From positions 682,001-746,000 of the forward strand of contig OY101130.1 of NCBI GenBank assembly GCA_956465555.1: a DNA stretch of 64,000 nt. Direction: 5' to 3'. A program made the position numbers and the translations under genes. Under the pieces are notes generated by a model. That model saw only the letters and a list, made by a program, of their open reading frames with translations, had not been told where the DNA came from and searched no databases. Of the stretch, positions 43,240 through 54,770 are shown piece by piece; the stretch's first letter is position 1; the number at the start of each line of letters is the position of its first letter. This DNA comes from Nitzschia sp. pyKryTriq1 (taxonomy: Eukaryota; Bacillariophyta; Bacillariophyceae; Bacillariales; Bacillariaceae).

Positions 43240-43614
43240 TTACTTCTGTTCTTTAAGAGGCTCCCCCTTCAACAATTGGGCCTTGGATGTAGCACATTTT
43301 TCCTTGCATTCTGGTAGACATTCTCCTCGCGATTTCTGCTCTACACCCTTTGGTTTCGTGCAGTCGTACATGCATTGAGAGAGGCACTGCTCAAAGACGG
43401 GGTCTTTCTTTGTCCCTTTCAACGCTTCGCTATCTTTCGACCACGCTGGTGCTGCACCTGCTGTCAAAACTCCTACCACCGCAAGAAACTGTGATCTTGA
43501 CATGTCAGGGGGCGAAAGCGAGACGTCTTGTTTAGATTGGAGCCCAAATGCAGCGACTGGCTGCAAGTAAGCAGCAGCAACAGACGATAACGAGAAGACA
43601 GTAATCCACTTCAT
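43240..43614 (-). CDS. plastid-targeted small protein with paired CX3CX3C
   Basis: 124 residues. Residues 1-22 are a signal peptide with an ASAFAP-type junction PVAA/F23GLQ. A second hydrophobic stretch (RSQFLAVVGVLTAGAAPAWS, 40-59) resembles a thylakoid-transfer signal ending in an AxA-like site. The mature part has six cysteines in two equal sets: C77-x3-C81-x3-C85 and C99-x3-C103-x3-C107, predicted to form a disulfide-linked helical hairpin or a metal site. Lys-rich tail. The lumen location is inferred. The family resembles small Cys-rich plastid proteins but I cannot name it. Confidence 0.78.
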   Translation of the reverse strand: MKWITVFSLSSVAAAYLQPVAAFGLQSKQDVSLSPPDMSRSQFLAVVGVLTAGAAPAWSKDSEALKGTKKDPVFEQCLSQCMYDCTKPKGVEQKSRGECLPECKEKCATSKAQLLKGEPLKEQK

Positions 43615-44329
43615 TGGCTTTTGCTATCGAGTCGTCACTGGAGGGGGTGTTGAGCTATCTAACAGGCTAATTTCACCGCTGGTGTCATTCACACGTTGCG
43701 AATATGGTGCTTTACGAGGATGATTCGAATTTTTGTCAGAGTACCAGGTAGACTACCGTACCGGAAGGTTCACATTCGTTTTTGTTCATTGCGTTCATCG
43801 TCGACGCGCAGTCATCGTACTTGTACAGCATGGTACATGGTACAACCCCAACCCTGGTACCGGTACTGTGAATGTAGTCGAAAAATAATCTACCATAAAA
43901 TCTACTAACAATAACACGGGGTTCTCATCTCCGAAATCGTACAAGTCGGTGCGCTCTCACCCCTTTTGGACGCGAAATGCGTCAAGTCGGTTGGAGAGCC
44001 GAAAGCACACGGTGGGCACGCGGTGTCAACAAGTCGCGAAACACAACAGTAGCTAGTATTATGATGCATCTCGTAGCAGTACTTGTACAACTACTTGTAC
44101 TTGTACTCGTCTCTACTCTAGCTAGAGCTACTAGCTAGTAGTAGAGTAGAGAGCTGAGGTAATTTAGTAACTACTGTCACTCTAGTAGTACTAAGTACTA
44201 TATCGTAAAGCAGCGAAGTACTAGTACTACTACACTCTGTGGCTGCTTTACGATATTACAAGTACTGACTAAAAATAATTCTAGAGAGTCGCTAGCTTGC
44301 TCGCTGATGGCACTACACAGTACTACTAC
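43615..44329. repeat. gap with GTACCGGTAC and CTAGTAG islands and a 15-bp inverted repeat
   Basis: GTACCGG units at ~43735-43870, CTAGCTAGAGCTACTAGCTAG-type tracts at ~44095-44160, and a perfect inverted repeat ATATCGTAAAGCAGC at 44200-44214 and 44242-44256. No gene recognised. Confidence 0.6.
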
Positions 44330-44930
44330 TATGTGGCTTGTTTATCCTGCTTGAGACGACGGGCTTCTTCTTTTTGATAGGCATCTTCCTCTGCCATTTG
44401 CTTGCTTGATCTCGTATTCGGTCAGCAGTGGTAGGTATTCCCTCCGGCGGTACTAGCTGCTCAATGATGGATGAGGCTTCTTTCGTTTTGCTGCTGGTAT
44501 TGTTCTTCTTCCCCCTGTTGAAAGCTAGCAGTATTCTTCCTCTGACGATGATGAGAGATTTTTCCTTTTGAGGAATGCTTCTCCTGGAGTAGCTGCAATG
44601 CCTGGACTCCGATCGGGCAGAATGATTTCTTCTTCGTTGTCATCCTCATCATTGTCGTCGTCAATATCATCCTCATTATTCTTCACCACCAGTGCGGCTT
44701 CTGGAGGTGGTTGCGCTGTGTCATTTCCTCTGCTCTCTCGTTGTGCTGCTTCTGCTGATTTGACAGCAACAGGAATGCGCGGTGCTTTCTTTTATGTTTC
44801 TTTGGGTGCCATTTGCTGTTCCTCGAGAAGAAGCTTGGCATGGAATAAAATTCGTGGGGCCGCCGTATGAAGATTCTCACGTGCTGCTGCTGCTGCTGCT
44901 GCTGTTACCGTCGTCCTTTATCATGACGAG
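44330..44930 (-). pseudogene. decayed coding region of unknown family
   Basis: On the minus strand protein-like pieces follow each other: AARENLHTAAPRILFHAKLL, then an Ala/Pro stretch, an acidic block (DDIDDDNDEDDNEEEIILPD), a Ser/Glu block, REYLPLLTEYEIKQ and a final DAYQKEEARRLKQDKQAT. Several in-frame interruptions break it. A (CAG)n/(CTG)n run of about eight units lies at ~44883-44905 inside its 5' part. Undetected introns are the alternative explanation. No family recognised. Confidence 0.35.
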
Positions 44931-45807
44931 CATTATTGTTATTGCGTTGGTGTGAATTGTTTTGTCGAAAAATGCGATGAAAACGAGCGACGCGGAGGTC
45001 GATTTGCGGCGCACAGACATTACGGTACAGTAGAATTTTTTTCAACTACACAGTAGTGCGTGAACGTTTTGAGGGGTTGTGAACGTGCGTGTTGTTATCG
45101 TTCAGCGTCTGTTCTTTGTCGGGTAGAATAAAACGTCGCAAAAGGCGACGAAACGAGCGACGCGGCGGTAGATTTATTTTTCAGCTACCGTCCGAAATCT
45201 ACTTTCTTCAGTCACCGTAGACCTATTTCTACATACGGGAAATCCGCATCTGGTAGAAAAGTACGACTTCGGTAGATTTTTCAGGGTTATGTACCAGTAG
45301 ACACATATGAGGAGTGAGTCGAGTCGTCGTCGTCGGCGCTCGCCCGCCCTACACGTGTCCCAAGACTCAAATCCCAATTTGGTGAATTTCCTGCGCGATA
45401 ATACGTGAAAACGGTCTGGTACTACAGTAGCTGGCAGCTGGCACTAGTTGGCTCTCTTTGAATCTTGGAACGACTGACCCACTCCCACTAATCCTCACTA
45501 CCACTGGTAAAGTGCCAGGTACCGGTACAATACAGTACAAGTAGTACCGGTAGAGTACTGTATGAGTACTCACTACCACGTACTGCTAGAGTACGAGTAC
45601 TAAACTCAGATCGAAAATGGAAAATAGCAATAATGCCTCGCTTCGATAATGACGAAGTACGCACTCGTCACCCTGGAGCAGAACTTTGGAATCTTCGACG
45701 GTCTATTTACGATTTGTATTTTAACGAGCCGCGGAGTATATCTTTGACTTGTGATTTTTATGAGCGCGTCAAGAGGATCATGACGAACAAAAACCAACGC
45801 TATAACT
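44931..45807. repeat. gap with GTACCGGTAC island
   Basis: Units at ~45515-45600. The sequence GAAAACGAGCGACGCGG...GTAGATT occurs twice in related form (around 44978 and 45150), a degenerate direct repeat. No supported gene. Confidence 0.5.
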
Positions 45808-48800
45808 TTATTGAGTGGCACTGTCTGCTGTAGAAGTTGTGTCGTTGCTCTTCCCCTTTTTCTTGTTCTTCACGGCTCCATTTTTTTCCAAAGCCTTTTT
45901 GAATGTATCGCTGGCCCATGCGCAGTACCTCTTCTCTCCTCCAAAGTTGGGGGAGGCCATTTCGGTATAAATGTTGGCGACAATCTTGACAGTATAGTTG
46001 AACAACGGCTCTCCCTTGTAACTGTTCTGCATATTCTCGTCCGAGATCACGATGGCATTCTTTGTTATTTCAGTCAGATCTTTCCAATTCACTTCTCGCA
46101 CAGACATGATGGGGAAAAGACGAACCATCATCTGCCCGAGAAGTGAGTACGTGTTTATACGAGACAGCGGGGACGATATGGGCGGTTGCTTTGTCGTCAT
46201 GGTTTTCAAAACACCCATCCATTTCTCGTCAGGTACCTCTTCCATAAAAATACCAAGAAAATGCCGTTGGCATGCTTCAAAACCTTGTTTCGACACTTCG
46301 TGGTCCGGGGAACAGCAAACGCTGTACAGGGCGAGCGCTACTTTATACCAGACTTCCTTGTCGGGTACACTCTCAAGGTCGGCGTCCGGGTCTTCATTGT
46401 TTTGTTTGATGAGAGTGAGCTGCACCATATGCTTGTAAGTTTTTTCGATGCATACCATCGCAGGCACAGCAAGTGTTTGGTCCCCTTCATAGGTGCCGTG
46501 TGCTAACTTAAAGAGCACCCGTTGGAGACTCGCTGAGCCCATAAGTGACAGAGTTGGCTTCTCCTTTAATTTCGCTTCATATTCCTCGAGATCCTCGGTT
46601 TGAAGATCTGGAACAGCGAATTCAATCGTCGAAGCAATGCCATCGAAGGTGAGACCACGGGCTATGCGATACATTGCAAGGATGTCGAAAATGTCCCCGG
46701 TGAATCGCCAGTCGTCTGGTGCCTTGAATAGGTTGTAAGAACTTCGCAAAATGATGGCGAGGCCACAGGCCATTCGGTCTGCAACCAACCCAATGAATGT
46801 ACTCTTGGGTAGTTTTGGAAGGAGGTACAAAGATCCACGCAGCTTGGGGCGAATCTGTGAAGAAGCGGAGTGTTCATATGTTAGTCGCGGCCTCGCAGAA
46901 AATCAAGAAACGAACAACAAAGAAACGTACCTGCTGGACCTGGAAAAGATGAATGCTCGTTCGCAAGATTGTAACTACGACCCGCTCTACAAGAAATGGG
47001 AAGGGAACTTCGCGACCCTCCTTGCTCACTCTCGAACAGATGGCCTCAAACTTCGGTAGGAAGAAAGGCAACAATTCAATTGCCCTCTCGCGGTTGGCCA
47101 AAAGAACGCGGGCGGCCAACTCCAAAGCAAATGCTTGATGCTGTTCGAACGTGGGAGAATTCTTGTCCGGAAACTTATCCACAGATTCCAGCATTGCGCT
47201 CACGCATTGCTTCACAAGAGGAAGCTTTACGTTGTCACCGTACACGATAATTTTATCTATACCCACCCGTTGAGATACTTGGAGCAATGTTTTCTGGTTT
47301 GCCGTCATCTCTCGACGGGTCATTTCAGGCTTCATGGGCTGGTCTGCCTGGTCCTCGCGGCCCCTCCGGCCGAAGAATCCCATGCGAAACCAACCCCGCT
47401 TCGACGTTTCTTTTTCGTTTACGCCTTTGTAGTGATCATCGAGTCGTTTCTGCGACCGCTTGGCAAAAGTGGATAGAGGCAGGACATTCCCATCGCTGTC
47501 AGCAAAGTCGTCCAGATCTGCGAGTCCTGGGGGAAGCGCACGAGCATCACGAAGTGTACAGATGACATCGAGTAATTGCGGCCAGGCGTTTCGGACTCTG
47601 GGAAAGAGAGTTCGAACGATCTTTAATCCCATGTTGAGCGCGAGCAAGCCACGATACGCAGCTGAACCAGATATATCGACTCGCTTGATATCAACATTCT
47701 CGAGCTCATGAACTTTCAACAGTTGTTGCGGGATGGGCGAATCTGGATCCACGATACTCATGGTTTCGTCGTCTTCCGGGCTTTGGACGATGGGTGCACC
47801 ACTCTCGATACCTGCATACTCCAACGAAATGCACCCAGCGATGAATTCTCGGCCTTGAAGCAGAAGGAAGGCCATGATATCGTTCAAAATGTTATCAAGA
47901 CCAAAGTAAGTTGCGATCCTTGCCATCTGCTCGAGCCCCTTCAAGCAATCTAGAATGCAACCATCATCCCACGATCGGACGAATGCACTTTTGATTCCGT
48001 GCAAGGCGGGTTTGGCGATGACCAGGAACATATCTTTTTCGTGGACGCCGACTTGGTTGATGGTTTTGATGGCTTCTTCTGCTGGTGTGAACGAGGCAGC
48101 CGCAACTTGCTTGTTAAGGAGCTCCCCCCACGCGGCCCGGAAGTGTTCTGCATGGTTTCCTTCAGGCAGACTAATAAACTCTCCCAAGTCACGCTGAACT
48201 TGAATTTCGTGTTCATAAATCTGGTCATACAATTCTGTCAGCATGTCAATTGCAATATCCTCGCCGTCGTTGATACCTCGATTGTTCGCAATAAATTGTT
48301 CGCAAGTCATTCGAGGGTTTTTGTTCATCGGGTTGTGCAAATCAGTGTTGAGCATGATGGTGGAGAAGGCTAAGACATAAGTAGCATCAACGCTCTTCAA
48401 TGAAGTAGAGCTGCCCTGCTGCTTGAAGTATTCTTGTGCAAATGCTTCCATGAACCGATCGATACACTGCGCTTCTCCTGGCATGCGGAATTTGTGCAAA
48501 AATACTCGAATGGCCTTCGCAAAGTTGCGGTGTTTACTGAAATCAAAATGTGATAGGAAGGCTCGTCTGACCTTGTCTTCGAATGGATGAACTTCAGCCG
48601 GTCCTTTTCCCAAGTATTCGCCAAGCTTCCCTTTATCCACGCCTGGTGCTTGGAACAAGAAATCAGCTACATTCTCTGGTGTCTCCAATGGAATTCCCAG
48701 GTCTTTCCCCCGATGGATCCATTCTTCATTCGTCGGGTTATTGTTGAAGATTTCTGCCAGCTTTGAGAGGGCTGCTTTTTGTTTTTTCTTTTCTTGGAAC

Positions 48801-50584
48801 TCTTCTTCAGTCAGCTGCTCGGCGACGAAATCTTCGTCGAGGGAATCTCCTGATGTAGAAGTCAGCGTTCGATCCAAGGTACGATCCTTCGAGGAAGCCT
48901 TAACTCGGCGAGCAATGGATTTAACAATAGTTAAAAGTCCCTCGACGGCGAGGACATTTAGAGCGTTCATAGGAACTTCTGCAATTCCAGCTGATACAAT
49001 TCCAGCCGTTGGTGCATTCGGCTTCGAGCGAACACTCGATGAATCTCCATTCATCTTCGGTGTAGTATCCATAGGCTTGTCCATCTCTACGGCGACTACA
49101 CCATTGGTGCTGGAGGGTTCTGCCACTTCACCCAATGTAGTGCATATATGCGCGTAGAGGTTGGTACAGTTGACATCACAGTCGTAGTTCAGGTAGAGGT
49201 CCTTCATCAGCGCTGGTTCTTGACAGAACTCGAGCAATGACTCCAATGCAACTTCTCTTTCTTCGTTACTGGAGGAATGTTCGAGGATCCTTAGATGCAC
49301 CGAAGTCAGAAAGACTTCAAGAGGAACCTTAAGATGATTGCTGATGGTCTGAAAGAGGTTGAAGATCACGCGCATGGTCAAACTTAAGATGACCAAATCA
49401 TGAGATGTACTCCAGCCTAGCAAAAACTTGCACACGTCATTCTGCAAGATACTGATTTCATTCTGAGTCAGATCGTCCGTCAGTGTTTCCAAAGCAATGT
49501 TCACTAACATAAGAGAGTTGACAACGTAGGCATCCGAGTTTTTCTGTGGGTTCAACAAGGATGCCAGCTTGGCAAGAATGGCTTCCCGAACCTTTGAAAG
49601 GTCGGGATGAGAAAACACTTCCAAAGTAATTTGCCCCAGGGCATCCGAGGCGGCACTCTTCAGGAGCGAACTCGCTCGTTTTGCCCGATGAGAGACATGC
49701 AAGCAAGTGTCCAGGAGTCCAACGATTATTTCAGGTTTGAGCTCCTGGGATGCACATCTCACCACCAAAGCTGAGAGATCCAACAGTTTCAAAACTACCT
49801 GCTCGTCCTCGTGAGCATTCGTCCCCTTATCAGTGCTCCGTCGGCGGCTCTCCGATTCTGCCCCGGACTCCTCAAACGTGCAGAGCAAGAGGGTGTTCGC
49901 AATCGTTCGATAAGCCTCAGCATCCGAAGCAAAGAAGCCATAGAGTACAAATTTATGGATAGCATGCAAAGCCGCCCCCGTAACAGGTGCTGAGATGTCC
50001 CTTCCTTTCACGGCCTCGCAAAAAGGAGCCAAGTAAAGCGAAGCATGCGGTTGGTTGTCCGCTTTCGTGATCTCCCACTCAGATAGCTTCTGGTGCAAAT
50101 CTCTCAACTGAAGAAGCAGGGGATGCTGCTCGTCCATCGGTAACTCCTCCATGAATCGAAGTGGGGAGACATATCGGGCATCCGTCCTCATCACGTTGAG
50201 CACATTGTGAACTTCTCCCTTAATGACCTTTGAGACACTAGTCGCTTGGATCAACAAAGCCCCCGAGATCAGAGGAGCGGCAGTCCCTTCGGTCTTAGGG
50301 AGACCTCCATAGCTATTCACCGCATCGAACTTCTTTCCTTTCATGCCTTTCAGGATAGGAGCAGCAGAATCTTCGGTCATTTTCATCCCATCCACAGTGC
50401 TACTTGTACCGTTCTTCCCAAGAGGCAGAGAATGGGTAGAAAGTCCGCTCGCTAGCTTGCTCTTTAGATCAGGATCAAAGAGACTCGATTCTTTCACTGG
50501 AGACGGTCCGAGGAGCGAGTTCGTGATGTGCTTATCGCCAATTGGGCTGTTGTTGCTTGGACGGGCCACTATCATAGGTGCCAT
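45808..50584 (-). CDS. GBF1: Sec7-domain ARF guanine-nucleotide exchange factor, GBF1/GNOM type
   Basis: This exchange factor loads ARF GTPases with GTP for COPI and Golgi traffic. It has 1566 residues: exon 1 50584-46931, intron 46930-46855 (76 nt, GTACGT...CAG, phase 0), exon 2 46854-45808. The N-terminal DCB-like region contains KGEVHNVLNVMRTDARYVSP. The HUS region has the motif LYLNYDCDVNCTNLYAHICT. The Sec7 domain begins at KGKLGEYLGKGPAEVHPFED and includes FRMPGEAQCIDRFMEAFAQE with the catalytic Glu, then STIMLNTDLHNPMNKNPRMT. HDS regions fill the rest. The order DCB-HUS-Sec7-HDS and the N-terminal match support GBF1/GNOM over BIG. The ATG at 50584 is chosen over the upstream open frame, which carries GTAC repeats. 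Confidence 0.92.
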
Positions 50585-51515
50585 CGTCGCGGCAAGAATA
50601 ATAAAAACCCACCCGATCGAGAAGAATCGTTTTGCCTCCGACCTCCGACGCAGCGAACGCAAGATTTTGCACACAAATCTTGAAATGACTTTTCGTGTTG
50701 GCTTTTCTTTTTCCTCCCAATGTACAATACCGGTATGAAAGTATATATAAGGTACTGTACGAATTCGGTATGCTTGCATGTAATCGCAGTGTCTTCAGGG
50801 TTTTCTCCAGTATTCCTTGGGAGCGCGGAAAATGAGTGAAGAAAATGCTCCTATTCCTAGCGCTTTGATGACAGGAGCAGTACTGTACTACCGACGACTG
50901 CAGACAAAAAGACCGCAATGACCGAGAGGGGGCGCGCGGGGCGGTACATACCGGTAGGCGGGAAGCGCTAGATGCGCGTCGGCCGGACATCCGACCTGCT
51001 CTCCACCTCTACAACATCTCCACGCGTCGACGCGTGGAGATTCGTCTATTCGCGTACAGTACTGGCTACTGGTACTGGTACGGCATGTACGTACCGGTAT
51101 GTACTTTCAACCAAGGTCTCCTTGATTGTTTCCCTTGTTTCAACTTGCGCGTTTGGCGTTTGCAACCCCATCTGCGGTACAAATTCTACTGTAGGTGATT
51201 CTGCCATGTGAGGCGTGCATAGCTGTACGAGTACCACAAGTACGGTAGATGGTACGTCGTACGTTCCAGTTCCAAGTTCCAACGCTTCAGTGTCCTCCTA
51301 ACTGTGTCAATGCTCGCTCGCTGATGATGAAGTGCTACCACCACCGCCCGACGTCCAACGTCGAACCCACCACAACCGAAAGCAAATGCTCTTGCCCCTT
51401 GCTCTTGCCCCTGCCGCCAAACTTGTTTCAAGCTGTACGACAAAAGATCTGATCAACAGGATCGACGAGGGAAAAGTTTATCGGGAGTAGTTTGAAGTCG
51501 AAAAATCTTGCCATC
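50585..51515. promoter_or_regulatory. divergent promoter region with islands and a 26-bp palindrome
   Basis: This separates the head-to-head GBF1-like and Sec63 genes. GTACCGG-type islands at ~50730-50770, 50940-50960, 51050-51110 and 51225-51260 surround a perfect palindrome at 51016-51041 with core CCACGCGTCGACGCGTGG. Shared regulation of these two secretory-pathway genes is inference. Confidence 0.5.
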
Positions 51516-53526
51516 ATGCTGCAATACGACAACTCCGCCTTTTACTTTTTCGCTTTGAGTTTTCTCACCATTTACTTGGTGCCCTGTAAGTTGTTCGGTT
51601 GTGTCTGCTTTAACAAGAGCTGATTTTCGTGTTTCGCTGTTGTTCTCACTGTTGTCCCTTTTTGTTACCGGTGCAGCTTGGCTTTCCATTCTGAGCCGCG
51701 TGTACGGTGTCTTGTTTGTGAAGGATGAAGAACTTGGCGCCATTTCTCGAACTAGCGCCGAAAAGGCCAAGGCCGAAGAACTGAAGAAAGAATCGAAAGG
51801 ACTCGCCACACTCACTAAATCCAAGGGATTCATGATCAATCTGGGGATAACCCTGGTGTTGACGATCATTTTCATATGGCTGGCTGTCAGCGTAACGACT
51901 GACGGTGAAGTGAATTCTTTCGACCCGTTTGTCATTCTTGAGATTGATTCTGCAAGCGACTCGAAGGCCATCAAAAAAGCCTACCGGTCGCTTTCCCTCA
52001 AGTACCACCCTGATAAGAATCCTGGTGACCGTGCTGCGGAAGCCAAGTTCATGATGGTTTCCAAAGCCTACGAGGCGCTCACCAATGAGGAAGCTCGTGA
52101 AAACTGGGAAAAATATGGAAACCCCGATGGGAAGCAATCGTTGGAAGTCAGTATCGGTCTTCCCGATTTCCTCCTGGATACTTCTAACCGCAACATTGTC
52201 TTGATGATTTACTTGATCATCATGGTGGGTGTTATTCCGTTTTGCGTCTGGACCTACTACTCAGATTCGTCCAAATTCGGAGAAAAGGACGTAATGTATG
52301 ACACGTATTCGTGGTACCACTACACGCTCGATCAGCACACCCTCATCAAGTCGCTTCCCGAAGTGCTTGCTGGGTCTGCTGAATTTCGCAAGCGAAATGT
52401 TCCCAAGTCGGCTCAGGACAAGCAAGATATTGCTGAGCTCATGTCGGCGGTCAAAACGCAAATGCAAAAGCCCAAGTTCAATCACCCCGTTTGTGTTAAG
52501 GGTAACGTTTTGATGCATGCTCATCTCTTGCGTCAGTCGAGCAAGATTACAAATCCCACCTTGATAGGAGATTTGAAGTACATGTTGCAACGCTCCACCG
52601 CTTTGATCGATGCCATGATTTCTGTCTGCCAACACCAAGATTCGATTCAAACGGCACAGACCTGCATCGAGTTTGGGCAGTACGTGACTCAGGCCATGTG
52701 GGTCAAGGATTCACCGTTCCTGCAATTGCCGCATTTTACCCAAGAAGAAGTGAAGCATTGTGAAACAGGCAAGGGCAAAGTTTCCACCATTGTAGAATAC
52801 CGTGAAATCCCTGACGACCAAAAGAAGGGCATGGCCACCTTCTCGGAAGAACAAAAGCAGGACGTCAAGAAGTGCCTCGAGATGATGCCTGACATAACAG
52901 TCGAAAGCAAGGTCTTTGTTGACGATGACGAAGACGACAAGGTGTATGAAGGAGATCTGTGCACTGTCCGCGTTACGATTACAAGGAACAACCTCAAAGA
53001 AGGAGAAAAGGCGGGCTTGGTGCATGCTCCTCACTTTCCGTACCCAAAACAAGAAGCTTGGTGGATCATTCTCGGTACCAAAGAGGGGAAGATCATCAAC
53101 ATCGAAAAGGTTCCCAACCCCAATCGTGTGTTCGAACATAATATCAAGTTCTTGGCACCGCGAGTTGGAGATTATGAATTCGATCTCTACATCAAGTCCA
53201 GTGCTTACGTCGGCTTGGACCAGAAGCAAAAAGTCAATTTGACTACTCTGGACAATTCGGTCCTACCAGAATACAAAATCCATCCGGAAGATGCTGAGCT
53301 GGACGATGAGCCGACTTTGTTTGAGGAAATGTTGAACGCCAATATCGAGCAAGACTCTGATGATGATGATGACAGTGACGATGAGGGTGAAACTAGTGCT
53401 AAGGATGCCATCGCTCCCAAATCAGATGCTGATCTCAAAAAGGAACAACTCAAAAAGGCGCGGCAACAAAATGACGACGACGATGACAGTGATGACGATG
53501 CAGAGGAAGTTTACGCTCAGAAATAA
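51516..53526 (+). CDS. SEC63: Sec63 homologue, ER translocon J-protein
   Basis: Sec63 recruits BiP to the Sec61 channel through a lumenal J domain. It has 639 residues: exon 1 51516-51585, intron 51586-51676 (91 nt, GTAAGT...CAG, phase 1), exon 2 51677-53526. TM1 (SAFYFFALSFLTIYLVP) is near the N-terminus, TM2 is FMINLGITLVLTIIFIWLAV, the J domain is DPFVILEIDSASDSKAIKKA with the HPD motif in KYHPDKNPG, and TM3 is NIVLMIYLIIMVGVIPFCVW. The cytosolic Brl region follows, ending with a Fn3-like beta part (RVGDYEFDLYIKSSAYVGLD) and an acidic Asp/Ser tail that in yeast binds Sec62. All expected parts are present. Confidence 0.95.
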
Positions 53527-54511
53527 GATGGTATCGTGGGGGCTGGTTACGGTCCATACTGGCCAGCAACAAACTTAGCAATGAATTACAACTATGAGTG
53601 ATTCAATCTTATGTATTTGCATTCTATCGGTATGAGTGCCTGTATGTTCGCCCGCCAGAGCCAACGTCGTCTTTGTCTTCGTTGGTGAGAGTAATGTAAA
53701 CATCACGTTTGACAAGACAATAATGAACTGTAGTATTGCAGTAAAACTTATGAGGTACCAGTACAGCATTATTATGTCAAAATTGCTGTTCTCCTGTCGT
53801 TATCGTACGTGTAGTGTACCAGGTAGTTGATGATCACTCTTGGTAGCTCTACTAGTAGCTCTACTACTACAATTTCACGCTGCGTTGAATTATCACCCGT
53901 AGAAAAATACCGTAGACTGTAGAAAAGTAAAAACCTCCCCAACCCCACACTCGACAATGACCGTGCCCCCAGTACCAACCGCTACGCAAGCAGCAAATCC
54001 GACCATGGCGATGACCAAAATGTCGACTTTGCAGCAACATTGCAGCGATACCAAACAAAAGCAACGGAAAATGGCCAAACTGAAACATCCTACCCCTCCC
54101 GGAGCGATAGCACACAACTCTATGTTACCTACACAATCTCCAGGCGAAGGAATTGATCTGTGAAGCGCAGTACTGCCTGTAACAGTAGTACTTCGATTCG
54201 AAGCAAACGAGGTGGATACGCTCCATCCGATGAGCCCGAATTCAAAGAGCCCCGAGGCTCTGTCGTTACGCTCCAGCCAACTGTAGAGCGCTTAATAGGA
54301 TAAATCAGTGAGCTAGTTTGTAGTAGCTCTACTACTACTACTCTAGACTACTAGTACTAGTAGTAGTTCTAGCTAGTTAGAGACTAAATTAGACTGCACT
54401 TTTTTGCTACTTTACGATATACCGGTAGTAGGACTCTCTCTAATACTACTCTATGATGGGTACCTGAAGGTATGGGCTGCTACCCCCGCCCGTAACTTGC
54501 AGTTAAGGCTG
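53527..54511. repeat. gap with GTACC and CTAGTAG tracts
   Basis: Small GTACC units near 53755-53825; CTACTAGTAG-type tracts at ~53845-53872 and ~54325-54370. GCTACTTTACGATAT near 54408 is a near copy of the arms of the 44200-44256 inverted repeat. Only short unsupported ORFs. Confidence 0.5.
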
Positions 54512-54770
54512 GGTTCGATAGAGGGGTTAGTTGGTTCGATAGAGGGGTTAGTTGGTACCCATCAAGGGGATAAACCATACCCTAGTAGACCCTCAAAAGG
54601 GTTAACACCTAAATGCACCGCCCCCAAAACACCCCATTTGGTTCGATCACTAGGAATAAATGCTAGGTTCGATCACTAGGATTCAATGCTTGGTTCGATC
54701 GATTCGACTGAATCCTTGGTTCGATCACTAGGATTCAATGCTTGGTTCGATCGATTCGACTGAAATCCTT
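54512..54770. repeat. GGTTCGAT tandem repeat array
   Basis: GGTTCGAT begins at 54512 and 54533 (21-bp unit) and then at 54640, 54666, 54692, 54718 and 54744, exactly 26 bp apart. Within the 26-bp set two versions alternate: GGTTCGATCACTAGG... and GGTTCGATCGATTCGACTG.... Non-coding. Confidence 0.85.

Noticed and set aside
45633-45833. 66-codon plus-strand frame from an ATG (MPRFDNDEVRTRHPG...)
   Set aside because: Composition is plausible, but it overlaps the 3' end of the ARF-GEF gene and has no recognisable family or promoter. It may be chance.
53957-54163. 68-codon plus-strand frame (MTVPPVPTATQ...)
   Set aside because: Short, low-complexity, in a repeat-rich gap; no supporting signal.
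54512-54770. GGTTCGAT units as tRNA genes
   Set aside because: They look like B boxes, but no acceptor stem, anticodon arm or A box accompanies them.
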